Shown here piece after piece: positions 8,229-16,590 of a stretch of 64,000 nt of DNA. Each line of letters opens with the position of its first letter. Positions within the stretch are counted from its first letter, which is position 1. Source of the stretch: CAINOH01 sp041663565 (GTDB taxonomy: Archaea; Micrarchaeota; Micrarchaeia; Norongarragalinales; CAINOH01); the NCBI GenBank assembly GCA_041663565.1, contig JBAYMJ010000002.1:1-64000 (forward strand). The letters are read 5' to 3'. Below the pieces are notes generated by a model. It saw nothing but the letters and a program-made list of their open reading frames with translations. It had not been told where the DNA came from and did no database searches. Position numbers and translations under genes: made by a program.

Positions 8229-8381
8229 ATGGAAAACGCGCGCAGGGGCCAGACCGCAACCGAGATGGTGATGATTGTCGCGTTCATAGTGCTTGCGGCC
8301 ACGATTGCAATCATCCTTGCAAGCAACACCGTTTCCAGCTCGGCAAACACCATAAGCAACATCACCATCTTCCCGAAGTAG
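8229..8381 (+). CDS. Very small class III pilin (50 aa)
   Basis: A 51-codon frame: ENARRGQTATEMVMIVAF holds a complete class III signal (Arg-Gly before Gln, Glu at +5), then one hydrophobic helix and about 15 polar residues ending FPK. Leaderless TATA spacing supports the start. The mature peptide would be about 43 residues, close to the smallest archaeal pilins. It ends 26 bases before the convergent ABCE1 gene. Confidence 0.7.
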   Translation: MENARRGQTATEMVMIVAFIVLAATIAIILASNTVSSSANTISNITIFPK

Positions 8382-8406
8382 AGTGGGCGATGTTGCGCTT
8401 TCCGGC

Positions 8407-10179
8407 CTATTCGTAGTAGTATTCGCCGGACTTCTTCTGCTCTGCATCCTTTTGGCTTCCTTCCTTGTTGGCCCGCGGCCTGCCTGTAGCCTCGTCGCGG
8501 CGGAAGGTTATCTCGAACGACTTGAGGAAGGAGTTCATCCCCTGCCGCATCGCAACGGGCGCGCCTGCAACACCCTCCACCGAGGGCGTGCCTGAAAACA
8601 CCACCAGCCTGTCGGAGACCGAGTCAACTAGCACCAGGTCGTGGTCGATTACGAACGCGTTCCTTCCGCTGTCGGCAATCATCCTGCGCATTATCTCGGC
8701 AACGCGCAGCCGCTGCTCCACGTCAAGGAACGCGGACGGCTCGTCGAGCAAGTATATGTCGGCTTTGCGCGAGAGGCAGAGCGCGACGTTCACCCGCTGG
8801 AGTTCTCCACCTGAAAGCAACTTGACCTGCTTGTCCTCAAGCTCGTCGATGGACAGGGCGGTGCGCAACTCTGACGCATAAACCGCGGCATCGAACGCGG
8901 GGTCGGACGCGAGGTAGTCGCGGACGTTGCCGTCATAGTCCTGCGTAAGGTACTGCGGCTTGTAGGAGACCGCCCTTTTTCCAAGGCCCACCAAGCCAGC
9001 GTCGGACTCCAGCTCGCCTGCGAGCATTTTGATGAACGTGGTCTTGCCTACGGCGTTGGGGCCAAGGATGCCGATGATTTCGGACTCGTGGACCTTTCCT
9101 GCCTGTGCGGACATCCGAAAGCCCTTGAAGGTCTTTTCGCACGAGGGGTACTCGAATGCTGCAAGGCCCTTGCTCTGGTTGAGGTGGCTTGCGGTTGAGA
9201 ACTTGATGTGGTGGTCGCGGAAACGCACGTTCTCCTCCGGAAGGTAGCCGGCGAGGAAGTCGTTGATTCCGTTTCGTGAGCCCTTGAGCTGGGAGACGAC
9301 TCCGTACGCGCCGCGGGTGCCGTAGAGAACGTGCACGTAATCGGAAAGGTAGTCAAGGAGCGCGAGGTCGTGCTCGACTACAACCATCGGCTTTGTCCCG
9401 GATTTTTTCTTGATTGCCTTTGCGGCCTTGAGCCTCTCGCTTACGTCCAGGTATGAGGACGGCTCGTCGAGGCAGTACACCTGCGCGTCCTTTCCAAGGC
9501 AGCATGCGATGGCAAGCCGCTGGAGCTCGCCTCCCGAAAGCTGGGCGGTCTTGCGGTCAAGTATTGCAGTGAGATTGAATTGGGTGCAGATTGAATTGAA
9601 ATCGTCGGCGTTCGGTATCGTCGCGGACAAAAGTTCCCTTGCAGTAGTCTTCGAGGACGCAAGCCTGTTGACGTCCTGCAGCTTGTGCGAAAACGAGATT
9701 TTGCCGTCCTTGAGCCTCTGCAGGTAACCCTGGATTTCCTGCCCGCGCACTGCAAGCTTGATCTGCTCAAAGGATGGCGGGTGCACGTAGTTTCCCATGT
9801 TGGGCGAAAGGCTTCCGCGCATCAGGTTCACTGCTGTGCTTTTCCCGATGCCGTTTACCCCGATGATTCCGACTACCGCGTTTTCCTTGGGAAGCAGGAA
9901 GCCGTAGAGGCGGAAGGTGTTGGCGCCGTACTGGTAGCTTGGCGTGTCAAGCTCGCCCACGAGGTTGACTATCTTTATCGCGCCTTCCTGCGCGCGCTTT
10001 ACGCACAGCCCGCAGCCGGTGCACAGGGACTCGTCGATTACTGGCAGGCCCTCGGCATCAAGGCTTATTGCGTCGCGGCCCATGCGCACCTCGGGGCAGG
10101 CGCGGACGCACTCGTATGCAAGCTGGGGCGAGTCGAACTTCTGCCTGTCGATGACCGCTATGCGGCGCTTTTGGGCCAT
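8407..10179 (-). CDS. abce1: ABCE1/Rli1 ribosome recycling ATPase
   Basis: 590 residues, normal length. Fe-S domain (1-75), NBD1 with GVNGIGKST (107-115) and LSGGELQR (214-221), hinge, NBD2 with GPNAVGKTT (373-381) and a second LSGGELQR, and the family C-terminal GEYYY. ABCE1 splits 70S ribosomes after pelota/aRF1 action. Odd: of the eight Cys that bind two [4Fe-4S] clusters, only five remain (24, 28, 53, 56, 59). The positions matching Cys 1, 2 and 8 are Phe15, Leu20 and Ala63. By ferredoxin topology these are ligands of one cluster, so one cluster is probably absent. It is divergent from pelota. Confidence 0.95.
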   Translation of the reverse strand: MAQKRRIAVIDRQKFDSPQLAYECVRACPEVRMGRDAISLDAEGLPVIDESLCTGCGLCVKRAQEGAIKIVNLVGELDTPSYQYGANTFRLYGFLLPKENAVVGIIGVNGIGKSTAVNLMRGSLSPNMGNYVHPPSFEQIKLAVRGQEIQGYLQRLKDGKISFSHKLQDVNRLASSKTTARELLSATIPNADDFNSICTQFNLTAILDRKTAQLSGGELQRLAIACCLGKDAQVYCLDEPSSYLDVSERLKAAKAIKKKSGTKPMVVVEHDLALLDYLSDYVHVLYGTRGAYGVVSQLKGSRNGINDFLAGYLPEENVRFRDHHIKFSTASHLNQSKGLAAFEYPSCEKTFKGFRMSAQAGKVHESEIIGILGPNAVGKTTFIKMLAGELESDAGLVGLGKRAVSYKPQYLTQDYDGNVRDYLASDPAFDAAVYASELRTALSIDELEDKQVKLLSGGELQRVNVALCLSRKADIYLLDEPSAFLDVEQRLRVAEIMRRMIADSGRNAFVIDHDLVLVDSVSDRLVVFSGTPSVEGVAGAPVAMRQGMNSFLKSFEITFRRDEATGRPRANKEGSQKDAEQKKSGEYYYE

Positions 10180-10270
10180 TTTACGAACAACACTAACTCC
10201 TATAATTGGGTGTAGAATAATAGTTCTTCAAGCCTAAGATAATTAACCTGTTCGCAACTGGGGAATTTCG

Positions 10271-11326
10271 ATGAGGATAATACATTTCGACGGGGCGGAG
10301 GGAACGCTCAAGGCCGAGGCGCGGAACCTTGAGGACCTCTGGTATTTGTCGATGATTGTGACGCCGGGCGCAAGGGTAGCCGGCCGCTCGTTCCGCCGGT
10401 TTGTCACCGCTGGCGAGGGCGAGCGCGCAAAGTCAGGAGAGAAGAAGCCAATCCACGTCGTAATCTCGGCGGAGCAGGTCGAGTTTTCCGAGTCCGCCAA
10501 CCGGCTTCGCGTCACTGGCAAGATAGTCAGCGGCGAGCCGGAGGAGTTCGTGCAGGCCGGCGCGTACCACACGCTTGACGTGGAGGTCGGAAGCGTAATC
10601 ACCATTTCCAAGGAGATGACCGAGTTTGACCGCCAGATGATTGACGAGGCGAAGAAGAGCGCCCGCGCAATCAAGGCGGCGATACTTGCGCTTGACGACC
10701 GCAAGGCGACATTCAGCGTAATCACGAACTCGGGAATCAGGCACAAGGCAGAAATCGAGAGCGGCGCAAGCAAGCGCGACCTGAAGGGGTTCGACGAGGC
10801 CAAGAAGGGATTTTACTTCGAGCTTTACACGCTCCTCTCGCAGGCCGAAGCCGAGGCGCTCATCGTGGCCGGGCCGGGCTTTGCGAAGGACGAGTTCGCA
10901 AAATACGTCAAGGAAAGGGATGGCAAGCTCTTTTCCAAGATACGCATCGAGCACTCAAGCACTGCCGAGCGCAATGCGGCATCCGAGCTCCTGAAGCTGG
11001 GCGCGATAAGCAGGCTGATGGAGTCGCAGAAGATGCAGGACGAGTTCGACGCGCTTGAGAACCTGAAGAAGTCCGTTGCAAAGGACGACGGCTACTCGGT
11101 GTACGGCCCTGCGGAAGTCGCAAAGGCAGTTGAGTCCGGCGCAGTGTCGGAGCTTTTTGTCTTGGATGAAATTGCAAGAAAGGACGCAGCAGCCCAAAAA
11201 AACATCCGCGCAGTTCGCAACGCGGGCGGGAAGATAATCATATTCAACGCGCAGGACGAAGCTGGCGCGGAATTCCGGAGCTTCGGAATAGCCGCGATGC
11301 TGCGGTACAAGACTAACTATGGATAA
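10271..11326 (+). CDS. pelA: Pelota (mRNA surveillance, ribosome rescue factor)
   Basis: 351 residues, typical archaeal aPelota length. N-terminal Sm-like domain (MRIIHFDGAEGTLKAEA), central eRF1-2-like domain (about 130-245) and C-terminal eRF1-3-like domain, with no GGQ motif, as expected. Pelota enters the A site of stalled ribosomes with aEF1A, and ABCE1 then splits the subunits. Start ATG 10271 follows GGGGAATTTCG. The 91-base gap to the divergent ABCE1 gene is AT-rich and must hold both promoters. Confidence 0.95.
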   Translation: MRIIHFDGAEGTLKAEARNLEDLWYLSMIVTPGARVAGRSFRRFVTAGEGERAKSGEKKPIHVVISAEQVEFSESANRLRVTGKIVSGEPEEFVQAGAYHTLDVEVGSVITISKEMTEFDRQMIDEAKKSARAIKAAILALDDRKATFSVITNSGIRHKAEIESGASKRDLKGFDEAKKGFYFELYTLLSQAEAEALIVAGPGFAKDEFAKYVKERDGKLFSKIRIEHSSTAERNAASELLKLGAISRLMESQKMQDEFDALENLKKSVAKDDGYSVYGPAEVAKAVESGAVSELFVLDEIARKDAAAQKNIRAVRNAGGKIIIFNAQDEAGAEFRSFGIAAMLRYKTNYG

Positions 11327-11385
11327 GCTGCATAGGGAGGACGCGGCTGACTCCAGAATCGCGGACTGTGCATCAACCTAACAAA

Positions 11386-13458
11386 CTATTTCTTTTCCTT
11401 GAAAAAATCAAGGTACGGGTCGACAAAATGCGACCACAGCTGGGCGGGGTTCTTCACCGGCACGGGCTGCTTGCCCTTGTCCAACGCGAACAGTTCGGGA
11501 CAATATCCTACTGCCGACTCCGAGAACTCCTGCTCAAGGGACGACCGCAGGAGCTGCCCTGCAAGGTCGGGCCGGTTGCACAGCAACAGGAACTTGTAAA
11601 GATAGGGGTTGTCGCGCGGCCAGCACACGAAGCCGTGGTACTGGCCGTCGTCCTCGAATCCATCCTCAAACCCCGCTCCTGCGCGGGCCGGGATTCCGAA
11701 GGCCAGGCCGTTGCGGTAAACGAGGTTCTGCTGCACGGAGCCGAATGCCCTTGAAAGTTCGGCCTTGCGGAACAGGTGCGGGACAAGCGAGTATGCGGCG
11801 ACGGATGCGCTTGAGAATGACGTGTCGCGGAGTGCGAACGGGTCCCTTGCGGAAGCTATGTGCGCAAGGCCGCCGCCTGCCGAGAAGACCTCGTAGAAGT
11901 TGCGCTGCGAAAGCCGGTAGAGCCAGTCAAGCTCGTTTTTGCGCGGCAGCGAAAGCCTCGAGGCGTGGCGAAGGAGCGCAACCCACAGCGCGTTGACCTC
12001 GACAAGGAGGTACCTTGCCTGTGCGGCATCCCACTGCTCCTTCAGTGTAGTGCCTAACCACCGCAGGGGTATGCGCCGCGGGACGGGCGCTTGCGCCCCG
12101 CCAAACTCAATCGTGCTGCACGAGTCCATCCACGAATAGTTCGCGGGGCAGGAGAGCAGGCCGTAGTCGAGCGCAACCGCGTGCTTTCCGCCGGATGCCT
12201 GGCAGAGGAACCTCTTGAGGGCGTGCGAGACTGCCTCCGCGACCTGCGCATCGCCGGACAGCTCGTAATACCTGCAGCCGCAGAGCATGCACAGGAGCGT
12301 CGAGTCCAGGCCGTTGCTTGCCTTGTCGCCTGCGCCGCCGATGCGCGTGGGAATTATCCCCGCGGGGTCCTGCATCGAAAGCCCGGCAAGTATGAGGCTT
12401 CGCACTTTGCCGGGTTCGCAACGGAAGAAGAAATTGAAGTTCGAATGGAGCGCCTCGAACGCGTCGCGCAGCCACAGCTGGCGGAACCACATCGAGCCCG
12501 CGTCGAAGCCGCGCACTCCTGCGGCCTCGAAGTCGAAGTTGTGCGCGAGGTCGTACATGCGCCACGCAAGCCTGCCGCTTTCCTTTTCGCCCCACAGCGC
12601 CTTTGCAGCGGCCAGCTCGCCTGAAAACTTGGCTGCAATGGCGTCCAAGTCGGCGGACTGGTGCGCGGTTGAAAAGCTGCCGGGCTTTTGCGGCTCCTGG
12701 CCGGAGAGGAACGCGGTTGCAACCAGGGTCGCGTCTTTTCCCTTCAAGGCAATCCCAATTTCCCCGGCTATCCTCGACGTCGCCCTGGCTGGCTTTGGGA
12801 CGAATCCGGAACCTGCATTTTTCCTTTCGCCAAAGCCGAGCTTGCAGTCCCACTGCTGGAGGACGTCCAGGGGGATTGCGCGAATCGCGGTTTCGGAGCC
12901 GAACCCCACGCACGCCAGCGGCGAAGTGCACAACAGGGATTTGTCTTCAGTGGCAACTGCGGAAATGTCCTGGGTGCAATCGGCAGAACACGCAGGTGAA
13001 AGGCTTATGAGGGGCCTGACGATTATCTCCGCGTCTTGGGCAACATCATCCGCTGCATTGATATGGAAACGCGTGACCAGTGCGGGGTGCACTCCGTGCG
13101 AAAGGAAATAGGCGACTTCAAGGATTCCTGAACCGGATTGCGAGGAGAATGAGTAGGAATAAGTCGCACTCCACGGCGTTACATTTACTGCCTTTGGTGA
13201 AAGCTCGATGGGGTTTTTTGAGCCGTCCAAAAGGCCGATTGCGTAGGCGTCGAGTATCTTGTACGGGCTGCCTGAAAGCAGGGCGCTGAACCCCTCGCAC
13301 AGGTAGTCGCGGTTGGGGCAGTAGAGGTCGCCGAGCCGCGCGGAGAACGCGGACCAGCAGGCTTCCGAGGACTTGTTCCGGATGAGCGTGCGGCTTGTGC
13401 GAAAGGGGTCTTCGCCGTTTTCGCCGCAGGAAAGTTCCTCGACAAGCTCCTGGTCCAA
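11386..13458 (-). CDS. Amylo-alpha-1,6-glucosidase-like (glycogen debranching) protein
   Basis: 690 residues. An N-terminal beta-rich domain (about 1-290) precedes an (alpha/alpha)6-type catalytic domain with WFRQLWLRDAFEAL (about 324-337) and CWPRDNPYLYKFLL (about 607-620), as in debranching-type 6-hairpin glycosidases. It probably trims alpha-1,6 branches of a storage glucan. No ATG is available; the first start codon after the upstream in-frame stop is TTG 13458, 22 bases after the small winged-helix gene. Last gene of the minus-strand glucan cluster. Exact family is inferred by eye. Confidence 0.7.
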   Translation of the reverse strand: MDQELVEELSCGENGEDPFRTSRTLIRNKSSEACWSAFSARLGDLYCPNRDYLCEGFSALLSGSPYKILDAYAIGLLDGSKNPIELSPKAVNVTPWSATYSYSFSSQSGSGILEVAYFLSHGVHPALVTRFHINAADDVAQDAEIIVRPLISLSPACSADCTQDISAVATEDKSLLCTSPLACVGFGSETAIRAIPLDVLQQWDCKLGFGERKNAGSGFVPKPARATSRIAGEIGIALKGKDATLVATAFLSGQEPQKPGSFSTAHQSADLDAIAAKFSGELAAAKALWGEKESGRLAWRMYDLAHNFDFEAAGVRGFDAGSMWFRQLWLRDAFEALHSNFNFFFRCEPGKVRSLILAGLSMQDPAGIIPTRIGGAGDKASNGLDSTLLCMLCGCRYYELSGDAQVAEAVSHALKRFLCQASGGKHAVALDYGLLSCPANYSWMDSCSTIEFGGAQAPVPRRIPLRWLGTTLKEQWDAAQARYLLVEVNALWVALLRHASRLSLPRKNELDWLYRLSQRNFYEVFSAGGGLAHIASARDPFALRDTSFSSASVAAYSLVPHLFRKAELSRAFGSVQQNLVYRNGLAFGIPARAGAGFEDGFEDDGQYHGFVCWPRDNPYLYKFLLLCNRPDLAGQLLRSSLEQEFSESAVGYCPELFALDKGKQPVPVKNPAQLWSHFVDPYLDFFKEKK

Positions 13459-13480
13459 AGTGCTATGGCATCTCGTTGCG

Positions 13481-13696
13481 TCATCCGGTTATCTTGAACC
13501 GGAAGAAAAGCGGCCTGTCGCCGACTATCTCTATCTTGTTCTCCCGCGCAAGCCAGCCGAGCGCAGCGTAAAGCTCGGAATCCGAAAGCTTCGTGGTGCG
13601 CTTGAGCTGGGCGATATTTTGCGGGCCTTGCGAAGACAACGCGGTCCACACCACGCCGGCCTTGCACCCGAAATACTCCTCTACCCTTACAGTCAT
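13481..13696 (-). CDS. Small winged helix-turn-helix protein (DUF2582-like)
   Basis: 71 residues from ATG 13696 (a TTG two codons upstream is less likely). Residues ~18-60 read as a winged helix, with LKRTTKLSDSELYAALGWL and ARENKIEI typical of the DUF2582 winged-HTH family. It sits between the glycosyltransferase and debranching genes in the same operon, so it may sense or regulate glucan metabolism; this is inference. Confidence 0.75.
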   Translation of the reverse strand: MTVRVEEYFGCKAGVVWTALSSQGPQNIAQLKRTTKLSDSELYAALGWLARENKIEIVGDRPLFFRFKITG

Positions 13697-13703
13697 GTAC
13701 AAA

Positions 13704-15284
13704 CTACCCCTTTTTGTAAAACGCTCTTTGATGAGAATGATTGCGGCCCGCCCTGCGGTAGCACTCGTGCACGCGCAGCACGATGTAGTGCCAGTCGAAG
13801 TACGGCGACTGCACGCGCTCGGCGCCTCCCTTGGAAATCCTCGCCCGCAGGGCCTCGTCGCAGCAGGACATCGATATTATCCTTGCGAGGTGGTCCGGCC
13901 GCAAGGCGAACTGCGACGCCATGGGCGCCTTGAAGCCGTTCACGCCGTTGCGGATTACCTCGTTCATGCCGCCGTTGGCTCCGACTATCACAACCGGGCC
14001 CTTCGTCCCGTTCTCCTCGCAAGCCATATCTGCTGCGAGAACTTCCAGCGTGACCAGGCCGAACGGCTCGTAAAGCGAAGGGAGCGCGACAACGTCCGCC
14101 GCGCACAAGAGCGAGCGCTTTGCGGAGTCGGAAAGCCAGCCGTTGTGAACCGCCACGCTTGACTCCAGGCGCATGCTGCGTATGCGGGCCATCAGTGCGT
14201 CGTAGTCCGCACCGGACATGTTGCTTGATATTACGAGCCCGACGTCCTTTGCGCGCAACTGACCCATTGCAACGAGCAGCTCGTCGATTCCCTTCCTGCG
14301 CTCGGGCCTTCCTATGAACAGCACGTAGCCGTTCTTTTGGAATATGCCGCGAAGCATCTCCCTGCCCTTGAATATGTCCGCAAGCTGCACGCCTTTCCAC
14401 GGGGCGAGGATGATGCCGTTGGGGACGCCCGCGCAGTACTCGCCGACCATCTCCAGGCCGTCGGACTCCAAGAGCAGGAACTCCTCGAACTTCTCGTCGC
14501 GCTCCTCCTGGAGCGCAAGCCATCCTTGGGGCATCCTCGGTGCAACCTCCGCACAGATTTGTTTTTTGCGGCCTGCAAGGTTGAAAAGCTCGAACTTCAT
14601 CTCCGAAATCGACACGCCCTGGATGAAGTCCGCTGTCGCAAGCGCGGCAGCCTCGATGTCGAGCGGGGCAGACACCGCGTCCGGGTTGCCGAGGCTGCGG
14701 CCGTACTCGCCCGAGTGGAACCTGCACAGCAGCGGCTGTCCGAGCTTCTCGCGGCACAGGAACCCTGCAGGGAACGCGAGCCAGTCCTGCGCATCGATTA
14801 CGTGTATGTTTGCGTTGAGCTTTCGCTGCATGAAGTCCGCGACTATGGGCGCGTACTTCCAGAACGCGGCCAGCGTGCGGTAGTAGGAATCCTGCGAGGA
14901 GCGCTCGGAGCGTATGCGGTACTTCTCGTAAAGCTCGCCGTAAAACGAGTTGCCTTCCTCCACGGGCATCCTCACCTCGAGGAAATAGCAGGTCACGCCC
15001 CCGCGCTCGGCCTTGTGCACTGAAAGCTGCGGGTATGCTATGGTAAGCTCCGCGAACTTCTGCGCAGGCACCAGGTCGGAAAGCGGCAGCGCCGGGTCGT
15101 GCATGGCAAGCACTATGGGCTCGTACTCGGTCTTTCCCCGTGCATGCGCTTCCTTCCAGGACGCCAGGAGCTCGGTTGCAAAGCGCGACAGCCCGCCAAC
15201 TGGCCGCTCGAGCTCGGTAATCAAAAAAAGCGCTGCCTTGCTTTCGCGCTCCGGAGTTGCCTCTGCGTGCTTGTGCTCAATCAT
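13704..15284 (-). CDS. Glycogen/starch synthase-like glycosyltransferase
   Basis: 526 residues with two Rossmann halves of a GT-B enzyme. N-terminal LERPVGGLSRFATELL is the glycine-rich acceptor loop; the C-terminal half has FIGRPERRKGIDELL and PSLYEPFGLVTLEVLAA, the nucleotide-sugar site with the E-x7-E motif. It probably elongates an alpha-glucan from a nucleotide-glucose. It starts one base after the GH57 gene, so they are co-transcribed. Whether it is GT4 or GT5 cannot be settled by eye. Confidence 0.75.
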   Translation of the reverse strand: MIEHKHAEATPERESKAALFLITELERPVGGLSRFATELLASWKEAHARGKTEYEPIVLAMHDPALPLSDLVPAQKFAELTIAYPQLSVHKAERGGVTCYFLEVRMPVEEGNSFYGELYEKYRIRSERSSQDSYYRTLAAFWKYAPIVADFMQRKLNANIHVIDAQDWLAFPAGFLCREKLGQPLLCRFHSGEYGRSLGNPDAVSAPLDIEAAALATADFIQGVSISEMKFELFNLAGRKKQICAEVAPRMPQGWLALQEERDEKFEEFLLLESDGLEMVGEYCAGVPNGIILAPWKGVQLADIFKGREMLRGIFQKNGYVLFIGRPERRKGIDELLVAMGQLRAKDVGLVISSNMSGADYDALMARIRSMRLESSVAVHNGWLSDSAKRSLLCAADVVALPSLYEPFGLVTLEVLAADMACEENGTKGPVVIVGANGGMNEVIRNGVNGFKAPMASQFALRPDHLARIISMSCCDEALRARISKGGAERVQSPYFDWHYIVLRVHECYRRAGRNHSHQRAFYKKG

Positions 15285-15285
15285 G

Positions 15286-16590
15286 CTAATTGGTTCCCCT
15301 TGTCAGTTCCTGCCCCACACGAGCTGTCGCGGCATTATCGCCATTGCCCGGGCTTTCGCATTGCGCCGCACCCTGTGCCCTTGCAATCTTGCCTTCGACC
15401 TGGCTCTTGAAGTCGGTGATTATGTTCATGAAGCTGATGAAGTTGTCGTATGGCCCGGAGTCCTTGTACGGCGAGAAGTAGTTATGCACCTCGCGGTCGG
15501 ACATCCCCTTCGTCGAAAGGTACATCAGGTGGTCGGAAGTCTGGAGCCGGCGGTACGCCTCCCAAAGCTCGGCGTCGTTTGCCTTTCGCAATTTTGGCAG
15601 GAGCCCCTCCAATTCCGAAAAGCACGCGCGCTGTATCCGGTTTCCAAGCCAGGTACTGGTGTTGCGCTCGGCGTCGGCCCACGAGATTTCGCTTGGCACG
15701 CTTATGGTGTCGCAGGGCGGAAAGCTTGCGGCGGCCTCGGTGATTGTCGAGAATGAAAGGTTTTCGTGCCTGTTGGCCTGTTCGGGAAGGTGCGCAAGGA
15801 AGTCAAGTATCCCCGTGTCCTTCCAGTGGTGCTCGCCGAAGGTCTCGTAGTCCATGAACAGGTTGATTACCTGGCCGGGCGTTGCGGAAAGCCACGTCGC
15901 GTACTTGTCTGCAGTCAGCGGCCACTCCTTCCACGACTTTGCCGAGAACCGGAAGCCAACGTCGTCTGAGAGCTTGTAGTTGCGCATCAAAAGCCGAAGG
16001 CTCGTGCAGCCCTGCGGCCGGTAGACGTAATTCGGCGACCTCCAGCCGAGGATGCGCTCGACTCCCTCGGTGATGATTGCCTTGTAACCAAGCCCCTCCA
16101 CTGCCTGCGCGATGCGGTCGGAATAGATTGCCTCGGTGTTGCGGAAGCTCTGCGGCGCAACCCCAAGCAAATCGCGGACCATCTGGTTGTGCATCCGCAC
16201 CTGCTCGGAAAACTCGGACAGGTCCGCGTAAAGCGAGGAAAGCGAATGATAGAAGGTCTCGTCAAGCACGTCAACCCGGCCTGTTGAGCAGAGGCTGCGG
16301 AACGACTCGACTACCTCTGGCCGGTATTTCTTTGCCTGCATCAGGAGCGTGCCGGTTATGCTCAGCGAGAACCTGAACTTCCCGCGGTTTTCGTCAAGCA
16401 GGCCCTGCAGAATCCTGTTGGTGGGAAGGTAGCACTGGTCAGCTGCCTTGTTGAAGTAGTGCTCGTTCATCCCGTTGTCGAAGTAGCGCGACTCCAGGCT
16501 CGCGCCGTCGCCGCTTCCGATGCCGAAGTAGGAAAACCGTGAAAGCCGGACGGGCTGGTGCACGTGGAAGCACAGGCAGACTTTCGCCAT
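15286..16590 (-). CDS. GH57 alpha-glucan-acting glycoside hydrolase
   Basis: 434 residues. GH57 signatures: FHVHQPVRL (motif 1), FRNTEAIY with the catalytic nucleophile Glu153, and FMDYETFGEHH with the acid/base Asp247. The C-terminal helical part is complete. GH57 members include amylases, 4-alpha-glucanotransferases and branching enzymes; the neighbours favour glucan synthesis or remodelling. ATG 16590 overlaps the upstream TGA (TGATG), so it is coupled to the GT gene. Confidence 0.9.
   Translation of the reverse strand: MAKVCLCFHVHQPVRLSRFSYFGIGSGDGASLESRYFDNGMNEHYFNKAADQCYLPTNRILQGLLDENRGKFRFSLSITGTLLMQAKKYRPEVVESFRSLCSTGRVDVLDETFYHSLSSLYADLSEFSEQVRMHNQMVRDLLGVAPQSFRNTEAIYSDRIAQAVEGLGYKAIITEGVERILGWRSPNYVYRPQGCTSLRLLMRNYKLSDDVGFRFSAKSWKEWPLTADKYATWLSATPGQVINLFMDYETFGEHHWKDTGILDFLAHLPEQANRHENLSFSTITEAAASFPPCDTISVPSEISWADAERNTSTWLGNRIQRACFSELEGLLPKLRKANDAELWEAYRRLQTSDHLMYLSTKGMSDREVHNYFSPYKDSGPYDNFISFMNIITDFKSQVEGKIARAQGAAQCESPGNGDNAATARVGQELTRGTN

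Noticed and set aside
12107..13111. Long frames on both strands across the debranching-like gene
   Set aside because: GC-rich shadow frames; only the 690-residue minus-strand frame shows conserved motifs.
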